Source: JAGVXH01 sp041649755 (GTDB lineage: Archaea; Nanobdellota; Nanobdellia; Pacearchaeales; GW2011-AR1). From it: a stretch of 64,000 nt of DNA. The translations under genes and the position numbers were made by a program. The stretch is taken from positions 39,406 through 103,405 of the forward strand of contig JBAZMK010000003.1 in assembly GCA_041649755.1 (NCBI GenBank), written 5' to 3'. Numbering within the stretch: the stretch's first letter is position 1; each line of letters opens with the position of its first letter. Shown piece after piece: positions 15,697-23,357 of this stretch. The notes under the pieces were generated by a model. It saw only the letters and a list, made by a program, of their open reading frames with translations. It had not been told where the DNA came from and did no database searches.

Positions 15697-17168
15697 AGTT
15701 AAGAATAAAGAATCTAAATTGGTTTGCAGGCAGACCCGTCGTAATTTTAAATGATAAAACTTGCAGAAAACTGAATATTTTTGTTAATGATAGAATTTCT
15801 ATGATGAACTCGCGTAAGGTTTATGCGGTTGTGGATATATTCCCTAAGTTGATTAAAGAAAATGAAATTGGACTTTCCAGAGAATTAAGCCATTTATTAA
15901 AAATGAAAAATGATGCTCTTATTGAGGTAAGTCCTGCAGAGTTGTCCCCAGCATCTTATCTTATTAATAAAAAAATTAATGGAGCAAGATTAAATAAAGA
16001 AGAGTTAGAGTATGTTATCTCTGAGATTGTAAGCAATAATTTGACAGAAGCCGAAATTGCTTATTTTACTGCAGCAGAAAAAATTCATGGAATGTCTATT
16101 AAAGAGGTAATAAATCTCACGCAAGCTATGGTCAATACAGGGGCAAGATTAAATTTTAAAGAAAAATTTGTTGCAGATAAGCATTGCATCGGGGGGATAG
16201 CAGGAAACAGAACTACGCCTATTGTCACATCAATTTGTGCTTCAGCGGGGCTCACAATACCAAAGACTTCCTCACGAGCTATTACATCTGCCTCAGGTAC
16301 GGCAGATGTAATTGAGACCCTATCTAATGTTGAATTGTCAATAGAGGGGATAAAAGAAGTTGTCAAAAAAACTGGTGCTTGTCTTGCATGGGGTGGTGCC
16401 TTGGGTTTAGCTCCGTCAGATGACAAAATAATAAGGGTAGAGAGAATTTTAAACTTAGATGCTGAACCCCAACTTTTAGCCTCAATAATGTCAAAAAAAG
16501 TTTCTGTTGGTTCAAAATATGTTTTAATAGATATTCCTTACGGAGAGCATTCAAAAGTTAAAACATTAGAGGAAGCAAAAAAACTAGGAAGTAAATTTAA
16601 AAGAATAGCTAAAAGTTTTAGGATTAAATTAAAGGCGGTCTATACTGATGGTTCTCAACCAATAGGAAACGGAATTGGTCCAACACTTGAGCTTCTTGAT
16701 GTTATTTCTGTTTTGAAGAATTTACCCTCTGCCCCCAAGGACTTAAAAGAGAAATCTGTTTATCTTTCGTCTGAGTTAATGAAACTCTGTGGTATAAAAG
16801 ACTCTTCTAAAAAAATTAATGATATATTAGAATCTGGTAAGGCTTATGAAAAATTTATTGAAATTCTCAGCGCACAGGACAAAAGTGATGTTGAAAAGAA
16901 AATTCCAGAGTTAAGGCTTGGACGTTTTAATAAAGTAATTAAAGCTAATTATTCCGGAGAAATCTATTCAATAAGCAATAACAAATTAAACGCCTTAAGC
17001 AGAATTTTGGGAACTCCTGAGACTAAATCTGCAGGAGTCTATCTGCACAAACATAAAGGTCCTGTAAATAAAAATGAAAATCTTTTGACTCTTTACTCTG
17101 AGAGCAAATCAAAATTAAAAGAAGGTATAAAATTCATAAAGATATCTCGTCCAATAAGAATAAAATAA
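15693..17168 (+). CDS. deoA: AMP phosphorylase
   Basis: This 491-residue protein is longer than bacterial thymidine phosphorylase because of the N-terminal domain (about 1-85) typical of archaeal AMP phosphorylase. The catalytic region includes K-H-C-I-G-G-I-A-G-N-R-T-T (about 165-177) and S-S-R-A-I-T-S-A-S-G-T-A-D. The enzyme splits NMP with phosphate to base and ribose-1,5-bisphosphate, which feeds R15P isomerase and a type III RuBisCO in the archaeal NMP degradation pathway. Those partners are not in this window. It overlaps the upstream membrane-protein gene. Confidence 0.95.
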   Translation: MKLRIKNLNWFAGRPVVILNDKTCRKLNIFVNDRISMMNSRKVYAVVDIFPKLIKENEIGLSRELSHLLKMKNDALIEVSPAELSPASYLINKKINGARLNKEELEYVISEIVSNNLTEAEIAYFTAAEKIHGMSIKEVINLTQAMVNTGARLNFKEKFVADKHCIGGIAGNRTTPIVTSICASAGLTIPKTSSRAITSASGTADVIETLSNVELSIEGIKEVVKKTGACLAWGGALGLAPSDDKIIRVERILNLDAEPQLLASIMSKKVSVGSKYVLIDIPYGEHSKVKTLEEAKKLGSKFKRIAKSFRIKLKAVYTDGSQPIGNGIGPTLELLDVISVLKNLPSAPKDLKEKSVYLSSELMKLCGIKDSSKKINDILESGKAYEKFIEILSAQDKSDVEKKIPELRLGRFNKVIKANYSGEIYSISNNKLNALSRILGTPETKSAGVYLHKHKGPVNKNENLLTLYSESKSKLKEGIKFIKISRPIRIK

Positions 17169-17759
17169 TTATAAAATGCTTGCCTTTATTATCTTAACTT
17201 CATCGATAGGTTTGTCTCCTGCTCCTGTCTGCACTTTCCCTATTTTATCCACAACATCCATACCTTCTAAGACTTCTCCGAAAACGGGATGCTTGCTTGT
17301 AAATGGTGGTTTGTCATAATCGAGATAAGTGTTGTCTACTAAGTTAATAAAGAACTGACTTCCTCCGCTGTCGGGTCCTGCGTTCGCCATAGAAATTGTT
17401 CCACGAACATTAGAATGTCCTGCTACAAACTCGTCTTTAATAACATACCCTGGTCCGCCAGCGCCTGTACCTGTCGGGTCACCTCCCTGAATCATAAAGT
17501 CCTCAATGACTCTATGAAATATTGTCCCATCATAAAATCCTTCTTCAACTAATTTTTTAAAATTCCCTGCTGTGATGGGCATATCTGAATAGAGTTCTAT
17601 AACTATGTCCCCTTCTGTTGTCTGAAGTTTTATTTTTGTATTCATATTTTCGTTTATTCTACTAAACTGGTTTATAACAAATAAAGTGAATATTATAAGT
17701 AAAATTAATATTATAAATATTGCGACTATTTTGTTTTTTAAGATTTTTGGGTGTTTCAT
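17169..17759 (-). CDS. Membrane-anchored cyclophilin-type peptidyl-prolyl isomerase
   Basis: This 196-residue protein has an N-terminal transmembrane helix (about 11-29) and a compact bacterial-type cyclophilin domain from residue 40. The family motifs F-H-R-V-I, F-M-I-Q-G-G-D-P-T-G-T-G and N-A-G-P-D-S-G-G-S-Q-F-F-I are intact. Catalytic Arg and Gln are present, so it should be active. With the N-terminal anchor the domain most likely faces outside and helps fold secreted proteins. The gene abuts the MFS transporter gene with a one-base overlap. Confidence 0.93.
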   Translation of the reverse strand: MKHPKILKNKIVAIFIILILLIIFTLFVINQFSRINENMNTKIKLQTTEGDIVIELYSDMPITAGNFKKLVEEGFYDGTIFHRVIEDFMIQGGDPTGTGAGGPGYVIKDEFVAGHSNVRGTISMANAGPDSGGSQFFINLVDNTYLDYDKPPFTSKHPVFGEVLEGMDVVDKIGKVQTGAGDKPIDEVKIIKASIL

Positions 17760-18961
17760 TACTTTCTTCTCCTTTCCTCATTGACATTTCTTATCTTACT
17801 ACATAATAAAAAATAAAGGAACATGAAGATTGAAAAGAAAATAAAAGTTGATTTAAGTGGGAAAAATAGAAGTAAAAATCCTAATATGAATTTGCCTATG
17901 AATTGATGGACATCTATAGAAGTATTGTAAATTCCATAGAATTTTAGTTCGTCTTCTTTCTTTCTTAAAATATCAAAGAAATATGCTTCTGTAGTCGGTT
18001 CTATCATTGCAACTCCAATAGAGGCTAAGACTAAAACTCCTAAAATTATGAAGATATTGTTTATAAAGAAACAGGAGAAAGAAGCTATGGCTAGGATAAA
18101 ATAACCTGCTCTAAAAATCTTCTTAAATCCAACTTTCCCTGCCAGTTTAGAAAAAGCAAACTCAAACAAGACGAGAGGGATCACTATTGCGGAGAGGAAT
18201 ATTCCTATCCAAAATTCATGTATGTTTCTTTCAAGAATCATAAGAGGAACGTATAGATAAATTAAGATAAGCCAGAAATTTACCCCTCCACTCAATATGT
18301 ATGAGTAAACCCTATCACGATTTTTGAAAAAGCTTAAGAAGTTCTTTAATAGGTTTTTCTCAGGGGTCTTTTTTATATTCGCATTGTTTATATTTGAAAT
18401 TAAAAACAGCCCTAGCCCTAAAAGAATAAAAAACACTGACAAGAAGAATATTGTTGGGATTCCGTAAGCCTGTAAAATGAAACCTGCAATAACAGGTCCA
18501 ACCAGCCAGGCAACATTAAAGAATGTGTATATCAAACCTTCATTTCGTGAGAGTTTTTTCTTGCTTGACTTGTCTCTAATAATAATCCCAAAAGAGTTTA
18601 TTCTTAAACTTGTGAAGATAGTTAATATTAATGAAGACAAGAAAAATAAAACAAGGTTCTTAGATAAGGCAAACATTAGATAACTTATGGCGATAAAGGT
18701 TAAGGAGAGACTAAATAGTTTAGATTTATTGTTTCTTTCTATTACCGGAACCAAAATAAAAAAAGAAGCAAAAGCAATGATTGCCAATAATGCTGAAACA
18801 AAACTGATTATGGAAGGGCTGTGAAAAATATTGTTAAGGTAGACTGCCCATATAGTGTCTACGAAAGAATATGCTATAGAAATTATAAAAGTAATAATCC
18901 CTAGTCTCGCTACACCTGTAAAAGAATATATTCCGTTGTGTTTTCTCACCAAAAAACCCAT
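17759..18961 (-). CDS. MFS-family transporter
   Basis: About 400 residues with about twelve hydrophobic helices and the two-fold layout of the major facilitator superfamily. The start at 18961 (M-G-F-L-V-R-K) is preferred to the upstream ATG at 19000. The sequence in between holds the box AAGATATTTAAATCC, 26 nt before 18961, so the upstream ATG would lie in the promoter. The substrate cannot be told. It is co-transcribed with the cyclophilin gene and divergent from nothing; tRNA-Ser follows on the same strand upstream. Confidence 0.85.
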   Translation of the reverse strand: MGFLVRKHNGIYSFTGVARLGIITFIISIAYSFVDTIWAVYLNNIFHSPSIISFVSALLAIIAFASFFILVPVIERNNKSKLFSLSLTFIAISYLMFALSKNLVLFFLSSLILTIFTSLRINSFGIIIRDKSSKKKLSRNEGLIYTFFNVAWLVGPVIAGFILQAYGIPTIFFLSVFFILLGLGLFLISNINNANIKKTPEKNLLKNFLSFFKNRDRVYSYILSGGVNFWLILIYLYVPLMILERNIHEFWIGIFLSAIVIPLVLFEFAFSKLAGKVGFKKIFRAGYFILAIASFSCFFINNIFIILGVLVLASIGVAMIEPTTEAYFFDILRKKEDELKFYGIYNTSIDVHQFIGKFILGFLLLFFPLKSTFIFFSIFMFLYFLLCSKIRNVNEERRRK

Positions 18962-19014
18962 AGTTAAAACTGGAAAAGAGGATTTAAATATCTTTTTCAT
19001 TCAGGAAAAGAAGT

Positions 19015-19031
19015 ATTACTCGATTCGTAAT
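19015..19031. repeat. Short palindrome resembling joined ends of the foldback-element core
   Basis: ATTACTCGATTCGTAAT lies 8 nt beyond the 3' end of tRNA-Ser(CGA). Its halves match the right end (ATTACTC) and left end (TTCGTAAT) of the core at 28881-28951. It could be a deleted element or a coincidence; it is too short to decide. Confidence 0.3.
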
Positions 19032-19038
19032 CTAAATA

Positions 19039-19118
19039 CGCCCGTACCCCGAATCGAACGGGGACGTCCAAAGGACACGGTGTTCGAGACCGTTGCAATA
19101 CCATTATGCGATACGGGC
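19039..19118 (-). tRNA. tRNA-Ser (anticodon CGA)
   Basis: On the reverse strand the acceptor GCCCGTA pairs with TACGGGC and the discriminator is G, as usual for serine. The anticodon stem ACGGT/ACCGT holds loop CTCGAAC (anticodon CGA). A long variable arm GTCC-TTT-GGAC marks a class II tRNA. The T-arm is CCCCG-TTCGATT-CGGGG. Confidence 0.94.
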
Positions 19119-19230
19119 GTAAAATTAACCAGTATATTAAGTTTTTAAGAGTTTGGCAAAGACTCTAACTGTTCAAGACAGGCTCTTGCAATAAGATTTG
19201 TTTTTAGTGTTGCTCGGAGCGTTTTGTTCG

Positions 19231-19255
19231 GCAATACCATTATGCGATACAGGCA
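19231..19255 (-). pseudogene. Remnant of a tRNA-Ser 5' half
   Basis: The reverse strand reads GCCTGTATCGC followed by ATAATGGTATTGC, which matches the first 24 nt (acceptor strand and D-arm) of tRNA-Ser(CGA) at 19118 with one or two changes. The anticodon arm and everything after it are absent. The piece lies on the 5' side of the intact gene, 113 bp away, and so differs from the 3'-end duplications at the Gln, Val and Pro loci. Confidence 0.7.
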
Positions 19256-19286
19256 CACAAGAATTAAGGCGAAAGAGTTTTTAAAT

Positions 19287-19571
19287 TTACATAGTAAAAT
19301 CATAAAACTGTCCGTAGGGTATTACTGTTACCAGGGCTCTTTCGGTTCTTCTAAAAGAATCCCCAATCTTGTTAATTGTTACATTACTATCGGAAGGAAA
19401 ATTCGGGAAGGGATGTTCTTCTATAAATTTAAGCAGTATTCCTGTTGCGTCAAGCTTACCTGTAGCTCTATGAACAATTAGCGCAAGAGGAGGGTGGTTA
19501 TTGTCTGGTAAAGGGTCTCCATTAGGCTTCCTTGAAACACAAACTAAATAATCTGCTACATCTTCTAACAT
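19287..19571 (-). CDS. Hypothetical 94-residue protein
   Basis: A soluble protein without a signal peptide or clear motif. It has the hydrophobic segment A-L-I-V-H-R and a C-terminal strand A-L-V-T-V-I-P-Y. A TATA-like TTATTTAAACTTC lies about 26 nt before the ATG, which supports a real leaderless gene between two tRNA-Ser genes. The opposite strand also has an open frame, but that one has no promoter and poor composition. Function unknown. Confidence 0.55.
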   Translation of the reverse strand: MLEDVADYLVCVSRKPNGDPLPDNNHPPLALIVHRATGKLDATGILLKFIEEHPFPNFPSDSNVTINKIGDSFRRTERALVTVIPYGQFYDFTM

Positions 19572-19609
19572 TGTAAAACTAATGATTAGAAGTTTAAATA
19601 ATTAATGGA

Positions 19610-19690
19610 CGCCCACACCAGGAATCGAACCTGGGAACCCCGAAGGGTCTGGTTTTCAAGACCAGTGCAATACCACTATGCGATGTGGGC
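19610..19690 (-). tRNA. tRNA-Ser (anticodon UGA)
   Basis: On the reverse strand the acceptor GCCCACA pairs with TGTGGGC and the discriminator is G. The anticodon stem CTGGT/ACCAG holds loop CTTGAAA (anticodon UGA). The variable arm ACCC-TTC-GGGGT-like segment is long, marking class II, and the T-arm is CCAGG-TTCGATT-CCTGG. No encoded CCA. Confidence 0.94.
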
Positions 19691-19835
19691 ATAATTAATT
19701 TAAAAGAAAAGAGTTTTTAAGATTGGTGGTGAAATTATTAGATTCCTTTGCTACTCAAACTAATCTTTTCGGCTAATCTCATTCGGAGATCTTCTAAGTA
19801 GCCCCATCTCCGACAAAATCAAATAATAAATTTGA

Positions 19836-20120
19836 TTAACCGAATAATGAAGCCAGACCCTCAGCTGCCTCAGCTTTTGGTTCTTCCTTCTTCTCTTCCT
19901 TAGGTGCTTCTTTCTTTCCTTCAACGGGTGCAGGAGCTGTGGCGATAGATGCATTCGCAAGCTTCTCGTCAATATTGACGCCCTTAAGGGAAGTCACAAG
20001 TACCTTCACTTTTGCTTCGTCAACGTCGGCGCCAGTAGCAGAGATAACTTTCTTTAAGCTGTCTTCTGTTACTTCTTTTCCAACCTTGTGAAGCAAAAGT
20101 GCTCCATATATGTATTCCAT
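19836..20120 (-). CDS. rpl12p: Ribosomal stalk protein P1/L12
   Basis: This 94-residue protein starts M-E-Y-I-Y-G-A-L-L-L-H-K, the dimer-forming helix of archaeal P1. An Ala/Pro/Glu/Lys-rich hinge (about 58-80) leads to a short tail ending L-A-S-L-F-G, where translation GTPases bind. It is a little shorter than the usual ~105. The gene is the last of the operon with L1, L10 and a small unknown protein. Confidence 0.95.
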   Translation of the reverse strand: MEYIYGALLLHKVGKEVTEDSLKKVISATGADVDEAKVKVLVTSLKGVNIDEKLANASIATAPAPVEGKKEAPKEEKKEEPKAEAAEGLASLFG

Positions 20121-20131
20121 TTTGTCCTTAT

Positions 20132-20374
20132 TTATTTAGTTTTAGTTGATTTTTCTTCTGTGTCTTCTGAAATGACTTCAAAGCAGTCCACATTTTTTGG
20201 ATTAACATAGACTCTTCTTCCGTCAATCAAATCAAAACGTGTAAATTCGCCCTGATTAATGCTTTCTGTTAATATTCCCTTAAAAGTTTTCTTATTTCCT
20301 TTTGAAAACACAATTATCTCAGTAACCCTCTTACCCTGTTCAATAACTGAAGACTTCAAATTTTCTTTGTCCAT
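20132..20374 (-). CDS. Small protein inserted between uL10 and P1, possibly Sm-like
   Basis: About 80 residues from the ATG at 20374, one base after the uL10 stop. The frame could start 7 codons earlier, but that would overlap uL10. It is a beta-rich domain (T-E-I-I-V-F-S-K-G, K-T-F-K-G-I-L, F-D-L-I-D-G-R-R-V-Y-V) with an acidic-basic tail. The short strands with a G-I-L and a D-G-R turn are loosely Sm/RNA-binding like, but no family can be named. Its position in the stalk operon suggests a translation-related role. Confidence 0.65.
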   Translation of the reverse strand: MDKENLKSSVIEQGKRVTEIIVFSKGNKKTFKGILTESINQGEFTRFDLIDGRRVYVNPKNVDCFEVISEDTEEKSTKTK

Positions 20375-20375
20375 T

Positions 20376-21188
20376 TTATTTTGTTGGAGCCCCATTTAAT
20401 TCAGAAATTTGCTCTCCTCCAATAAATGCTAATCCTTCAATTGCCTTTTTATACATTTCTGCTCTACTTAATATAAAATCCATTGTTTGACTGCAAAGAT
20501 AATTTAACTCAACGGCGAAAGCAAGACTTCTTCTGTAATTCTCTTCTAAGTCTTTTAGAGTTTCTTCTTTATTAATTATTATATCTTTGTAGATTTTGCC
20601 ACCCATATATGCCGCAACAGGGTCTATTCCTATTTTAAAAGGAATTATGTTTAACTTGGCTAAAATTGAAGCTTTCTTTTCGTCAATAACTTCGCCTTTT
20701 GGACAGAGGACCTTTTCTTTTACAATAGCAATCTTTCCGCTTTCAACTTTTGGCTGAAGTCCAACTGCACTTAACGCCGAAATATCTGGTCCTGGAATTA
20801 AATCTGTTGGACCTGCGGGGACTATTAAGTCTTCTGGAGCGACCTGTCCTGCTTTAGCTTTTGCAGGGCTTTTTTCTTCAGATAATTTTAAAGAAATTTC
20901 AAAAGCGTCCGAATCTGAAAACAAGATTGCTGTGCTATCTTCAACATAAGGAACTAAGTCGTGCAATTCTTTTATACCACAATGTTCAAGAGCAAAGTCT
21001 ATAAGACTCTTTTTCGCAACACTAATTTTAGCAAGATTTCTCAATTTCTTTTTAATATCTTGAAACTGCGCTGAAGGCAATCCTTTAACAGAAACAACCA
21101 TAACGGTCTTTCTTTTCATTTGCTCTGCCAACTCTCTAACTTTTCTTTTCTTAGTTTCTGAAACGTGGGTTTCTCTTTTGCCACTCAT
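20376..21188 (-). CDS. rpl10: Ribosomal protein uL10 (P0)
   Basis: This 270-residue protein begins with the basic rRNA-binding region (K-K-R-K-V-R-E-L-A) and contains the P-A-G-P-T-D-L-I-P-G-P-D motif of archaeal uL10. It is shorter than the ~330-340 typical of Euryarchaeota: the C-terminal part carries fewer P1-binding helices and lacks the acidic G-L-F-G-like tail. It overlaps uL1 by 4 bp. P1 is two genes downstream. Confidence 0.95.
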   Translation of the reverse strand: MSGKRETHVSETKKRKVRELAEQMKRKTVMVVSVKGLPSAQFQDIKKKLRNLAKISVAKKSLIDFALEHCGIKELHDLVPYVEDSTAILFSDSDAFEISLKLSEEKSPAKAKAGQVAPEDLIVPAGPTDLIPGPDISALSAVGLQPKVESGKIAIVKEKVLCPKGEVIDEKKASILAKLNIIPFKIGIDPVAAYMGGKIYKDIIINKEETLKDLEENYRRSLAFAVELNYLCSQTMDFILSRAEMYKKAIEGLAFIGGEQISELNGAPTK

Positions 21189-21799
21189 TTGAACTCTACC
21201 TTAACAGGTTTACCCATGGTGAATTTAATTAAAATATCTTTGATATTCTCTTTTCCCCTTGGAAGTTTTCCCTCAAGACCCTTTAAGACGCTTAATATGT
21301 TCTCTTCAAGGACTGCGTCTTCCATATCTTCTTTTCCTACAGAAAGTTTTATTGCAAGTTCTTTATTTCTAACCCTAATAACTTTCTTCATTTTCTCAAC
21401 CATTTCTTTCACGGACGCTTCGTCATCTTTTGGAATTATCCCTGCTTGCGGACTGGGCATTTTTCCGATAGGCCCAAGAACTCTACCAAACTTTGTAGCG
21501 ACTTTACTCATCATTGGCGCAACAGCAATAAAGAAGTCATATTTTCTTGCAAGTTTCTTTATGTCTTTTGTCTCGTTATACTTCGGGAAATCTAATTCGG
21601 TAATTGTGTCTACAACTTTAGAATGTTTTGTGAGAAATGCGGCGATTTTTTTATCCCCTGAGTTAGGGATTGTCACAAAAGTATTGAGGGCTTCTTTTCT
21701 AACGTCAAAATTTCTTAGATTCACAATTAAGTCAAGTGTCTGGACAAATTTCCTTTTCTTCTGGCTTCTTAATTCTTTTAAAGCTTCTTTAATTTCCAT
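21185..21799 (-). CDS. rpl1: Ribosomal protein uL1
   Basis: This 204-residue protein has the two-domain uL1 layout with the motifs G-P-I-G-K-M-P-S-P-Q-A-G and the C-terminal K-F-T-M-G-K-P-V. uL1 forms the mobile L1 stalk at the E site, and in other archaea it represses its own operon by binding the mRNA. A 40-nt hairpin lies 8 nt before the ATG and may be that target. It is the first gene of the L1-L10-unknown-P1 operon and is divergent from eS19. Confidence 0.96.
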   Translation of the reverse strand: MEIKEALKELRSQKKRKFVQTLDLIVNLRNFDVRKEALNTFVTIPNSGDKKIAAFLTKHSKVVDTITELDFPKYNETKDIKKLARKYDFFIAVAPMMSKVATKFGRVLGPIGKMPSPQAGIIPKDDEASVKEMVEKMKKVIRVRNKELAIKLSVGKEDMEDAVLEENILSVLKGLEGKLPRGKENIKDILIKFTMGKPVKVEFK

Positions 21800-21807
21800 A
21801 GTGTTGA

Positions 21808-21847
21808 CTCTCAGAATTATAGCGACATTCGTCTCCTACCCTGAGAG
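21808..21847 (-). promoter_or_regulatory. Structured leader of the L1 operon, candidate uL1 autoregulatory site
   Basis: In the mRNA sense CTCTCAG (21847-21841) pairs with CTGAGAG (21814-21808), closing a 40-nt hairpin that ends 8 nt before the uL1 start. The inner part holds GGAGACGAATGTC, with a small GAC/GTC stem and a purine-rich asymmetric side. A TATA box at about 21869-21882 puts the transcript start just before the hairpin. Most other genes here are leaderless, so the leader stands out. Confidence 0.6.
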
Positions 21848-21986
21848 TAGTATAACAAGACCGAAAATACCCTTTATAAATTTACCTAAAATTAGTTAGG
21901 TTTATAAACTACTTTTTGCAGATTTTTGTAGGTTAAAGTTCCGCTTGCGGTTAACGATTTACTTTCGAGAGAAAGGCCTTAATAAA

Positions 21987-22493
21987 ATGGCAAAGTTGAT
22001 TTACGAAAAAGATGCAGAAGAGTATGTCTTAAATTTAGCAGAAGCTTTGAAATCTCTCCCTGAGTTTGAAGTTCCTGAATGGGTTCATTTTGTCAAATCG
22101 GGCAGTTCAAGAGAGAGACCCCCTATGGACTCTATGTCTTTTTGGTATATACGTTCGGCATCTATTTTGAGACAGCTTTATATTAAAGGGGTTGTAGGTG
22201 TCGGGAAGTTAAGAACAAGATATGGTTCAAGAAAAAATCGGGGAGGGATGCCGAGTGAATTCAGAAAATCTGGCGGAAAAATAATAAGGACAATTTTACA
22301 ACGAGCTGAAAAAGCTGGCTTTGTAGAGAAAGTTAGCAGATTCCAGCACGGAAGAAGACTAACAGAGAAAGGCAAGGAATTCTTGGACTCTATAAAAATA
22401 AAAGAAAGACCTGAAATGGATTATAATTCTTTAAGAATTGAGAAATATCCGGATTATAAGGAAGTGGAGGAAGATGGTAAGCAAGAAAGCTAA
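21987..22493 (+). CDS. rps19e: Ribosomal protein eS19
   Basis: About 168 residues starting at M-A-K-L-I-Y-E-K. Fourteen upstream codons are open but carry no family sequence. The core has W-Y-I-R-S-A-S-I-L-R, R-Y-G-S-R-K-N-R-G and G-R-R-L-T-E-K-G, all typical of eS19, which lies in the head of the small subunit. A TATA-like box near 21898-21908 suggests a leader of about 55 nt, longer than most here. It overlaps eL39 by 20 bp. Confidence 0.95.
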   Translation: MAKLIYEKDAEEYVLNLAEALKSLPEFEVPEWVHFVKSGSSRERPPMDSMSFWYIRSASILRQLYIKGVVGVGKLRTRYGSRKNRGGMPSEFRKSGGKIIRTILQRAEKAGFVEKVSRFQHGRRLTEKGKEFLDSIKIKERPEMDYNSLRIEKYPDYKEVEEDGKQES

Positions 22494-22689
22494 AAACAGA
22501 AGTAGTAAGAAAAGGCATCTTGACAAGGCGAAGAGTCAGACAAAGTGGGCTCCGTTTTGGATAGTTTTGAAAAAATTCGGGAAAGGGAAGAAAATACACC
22601 CTTCAGCAATTACTCATGTAAGAAGAAACTGGAGAAGAAATAGTTTAAAAATTAAACCAAGGACAACTAGAAAGAATTATCTCGGATGA
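22474..22689 (+). CDS. rpl39e: Ribosomal protein eL39 with N-terminal extension
   Basis: The C-terminal part (P-F-W-I-V, then H-V-R-R-N-W-R-R-N-S-L-K) is the eL39 core that lines the exit tunnel. At 71 residues the protein is about 20 longer than the usual 51, with a basic N-terminal extension (K-K-A-K-N-R-S-S-K-K-R) and a short C-terminal tail. The start at 22474 follows GTGGAGG and overlaps the eS19 end. A start further downstream, outside eS19, is not available as ATG. Confidence 0.9.
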   Translation: MVSKKAKNRSSKKRHLDKAKSQTKWAPFWIVLKKFGKGKKIHPSAITHVRRNWRRNSLKIKPRTTRKNYLG

Positions 22690-23354
22690 TGGCAGAAGAA
22701 AATAAACCTGAAGTTAAAGAGCAAGTTTTAAGTAAAGAGAATTCTGCTAAAGAAACCTCTAAAAAAGAATCAAAGCCTGCTGTTAAGAAAGACACGAAAA
22801 AAGTTAAGGAAGAAAAGATTGAACTTGAAAGAGAGTATGTTATTCCCTTAAGAAAAAGTGTTTTAAAAGCTCAGAGATATAGAAGGGCGAAGAAGGCAAT
22901 TAAGGTAATCAAAGAGTTTTTAGCTAAGCATATGAAAGTTGAAAATAGGGACCTAAAAAAGGTTAAAATTGATTTATATTTGAACAACGAAGTCTGGTTT
23001 AGAGGGATTAAAAAACCTGCAAATAAGATTAAAGTTAAGGCAGTGAAAAAGGGAGGGATTGTTTACGCTGAGTTAGCCGAAATTCCAAAAGCTGTTAAAT
23101 TTGTAATAGAAAAAGATAAAAGAAAGTCTGAAAAAGCTCAAAAGGCAAAGGTAAAAATGCCTAAGCATCCAGAAAAGGAAAAAGAAAAGGAAGAGGGAGA
23201 AGAAGATAAAACTGAAAAGGAAAAAGCTACGGTTGAAGCAGGTTTAGAAATGCAAAAGCAAGAGGCAAAAGCTTTGAAACATACCTCAAAACAAGTTTCT
23301 GGAGAACAAGAGAATTTTGCAGGAAGGACTCAAAGAAAAGCTTTGAAAAGATAA
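22686..23354 (+). CDS. rpl31e: Ribosomal protein eL31 with long charged tails
   Basis: The central part (about 50-140: R-E-Y-V-I-P-L-R-K, R-A-K-K-A-I-K-V-I-K-E-F, D-L-Y-L-N-N-E-V-W) is a normal eL31, a protein near the tunnel exit. It is flanked by a Lys/Glu-rich N-terminal arm (about 50 residues) and a C-terminal tail of about 75 residues rich in K and E. This makes 222 residues against the usual ~90. The start overlaps the eL39 stop (ATGA), and either of two adjacent ATGs is possible. Confidence 0.92.
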   Translation: MMAEENKPEVKEQVLSKENSAKETSKKESKPAVKKDTKKVKEEKIELEREYVIPLRKSVLKAQRYRRAKKAIKVIKEFLAKHMKVENRDLKKVKIDLYLNNEVWFRGIKKPANKIKVKAVKKGGIVYAELAEIPKAVKFVIEKDKRKSEKAQKAKVKMPKHPEKEKEKEEGEEDKTEKEKATVEAGLEMQKQEAKALKHTSKQVSGEQENFAGRTQRKALKR

Positions 23355-23357
23355 TAA

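Noticed and set aside
21165..21899. Long forward frame of 244 codons opposite uL1
   Set aside because: It is the antisense of the uL1 gene and its leader. Composition is Ser/Phe/Leu-rich as expected of a shadow, and it has no promoter of its own.
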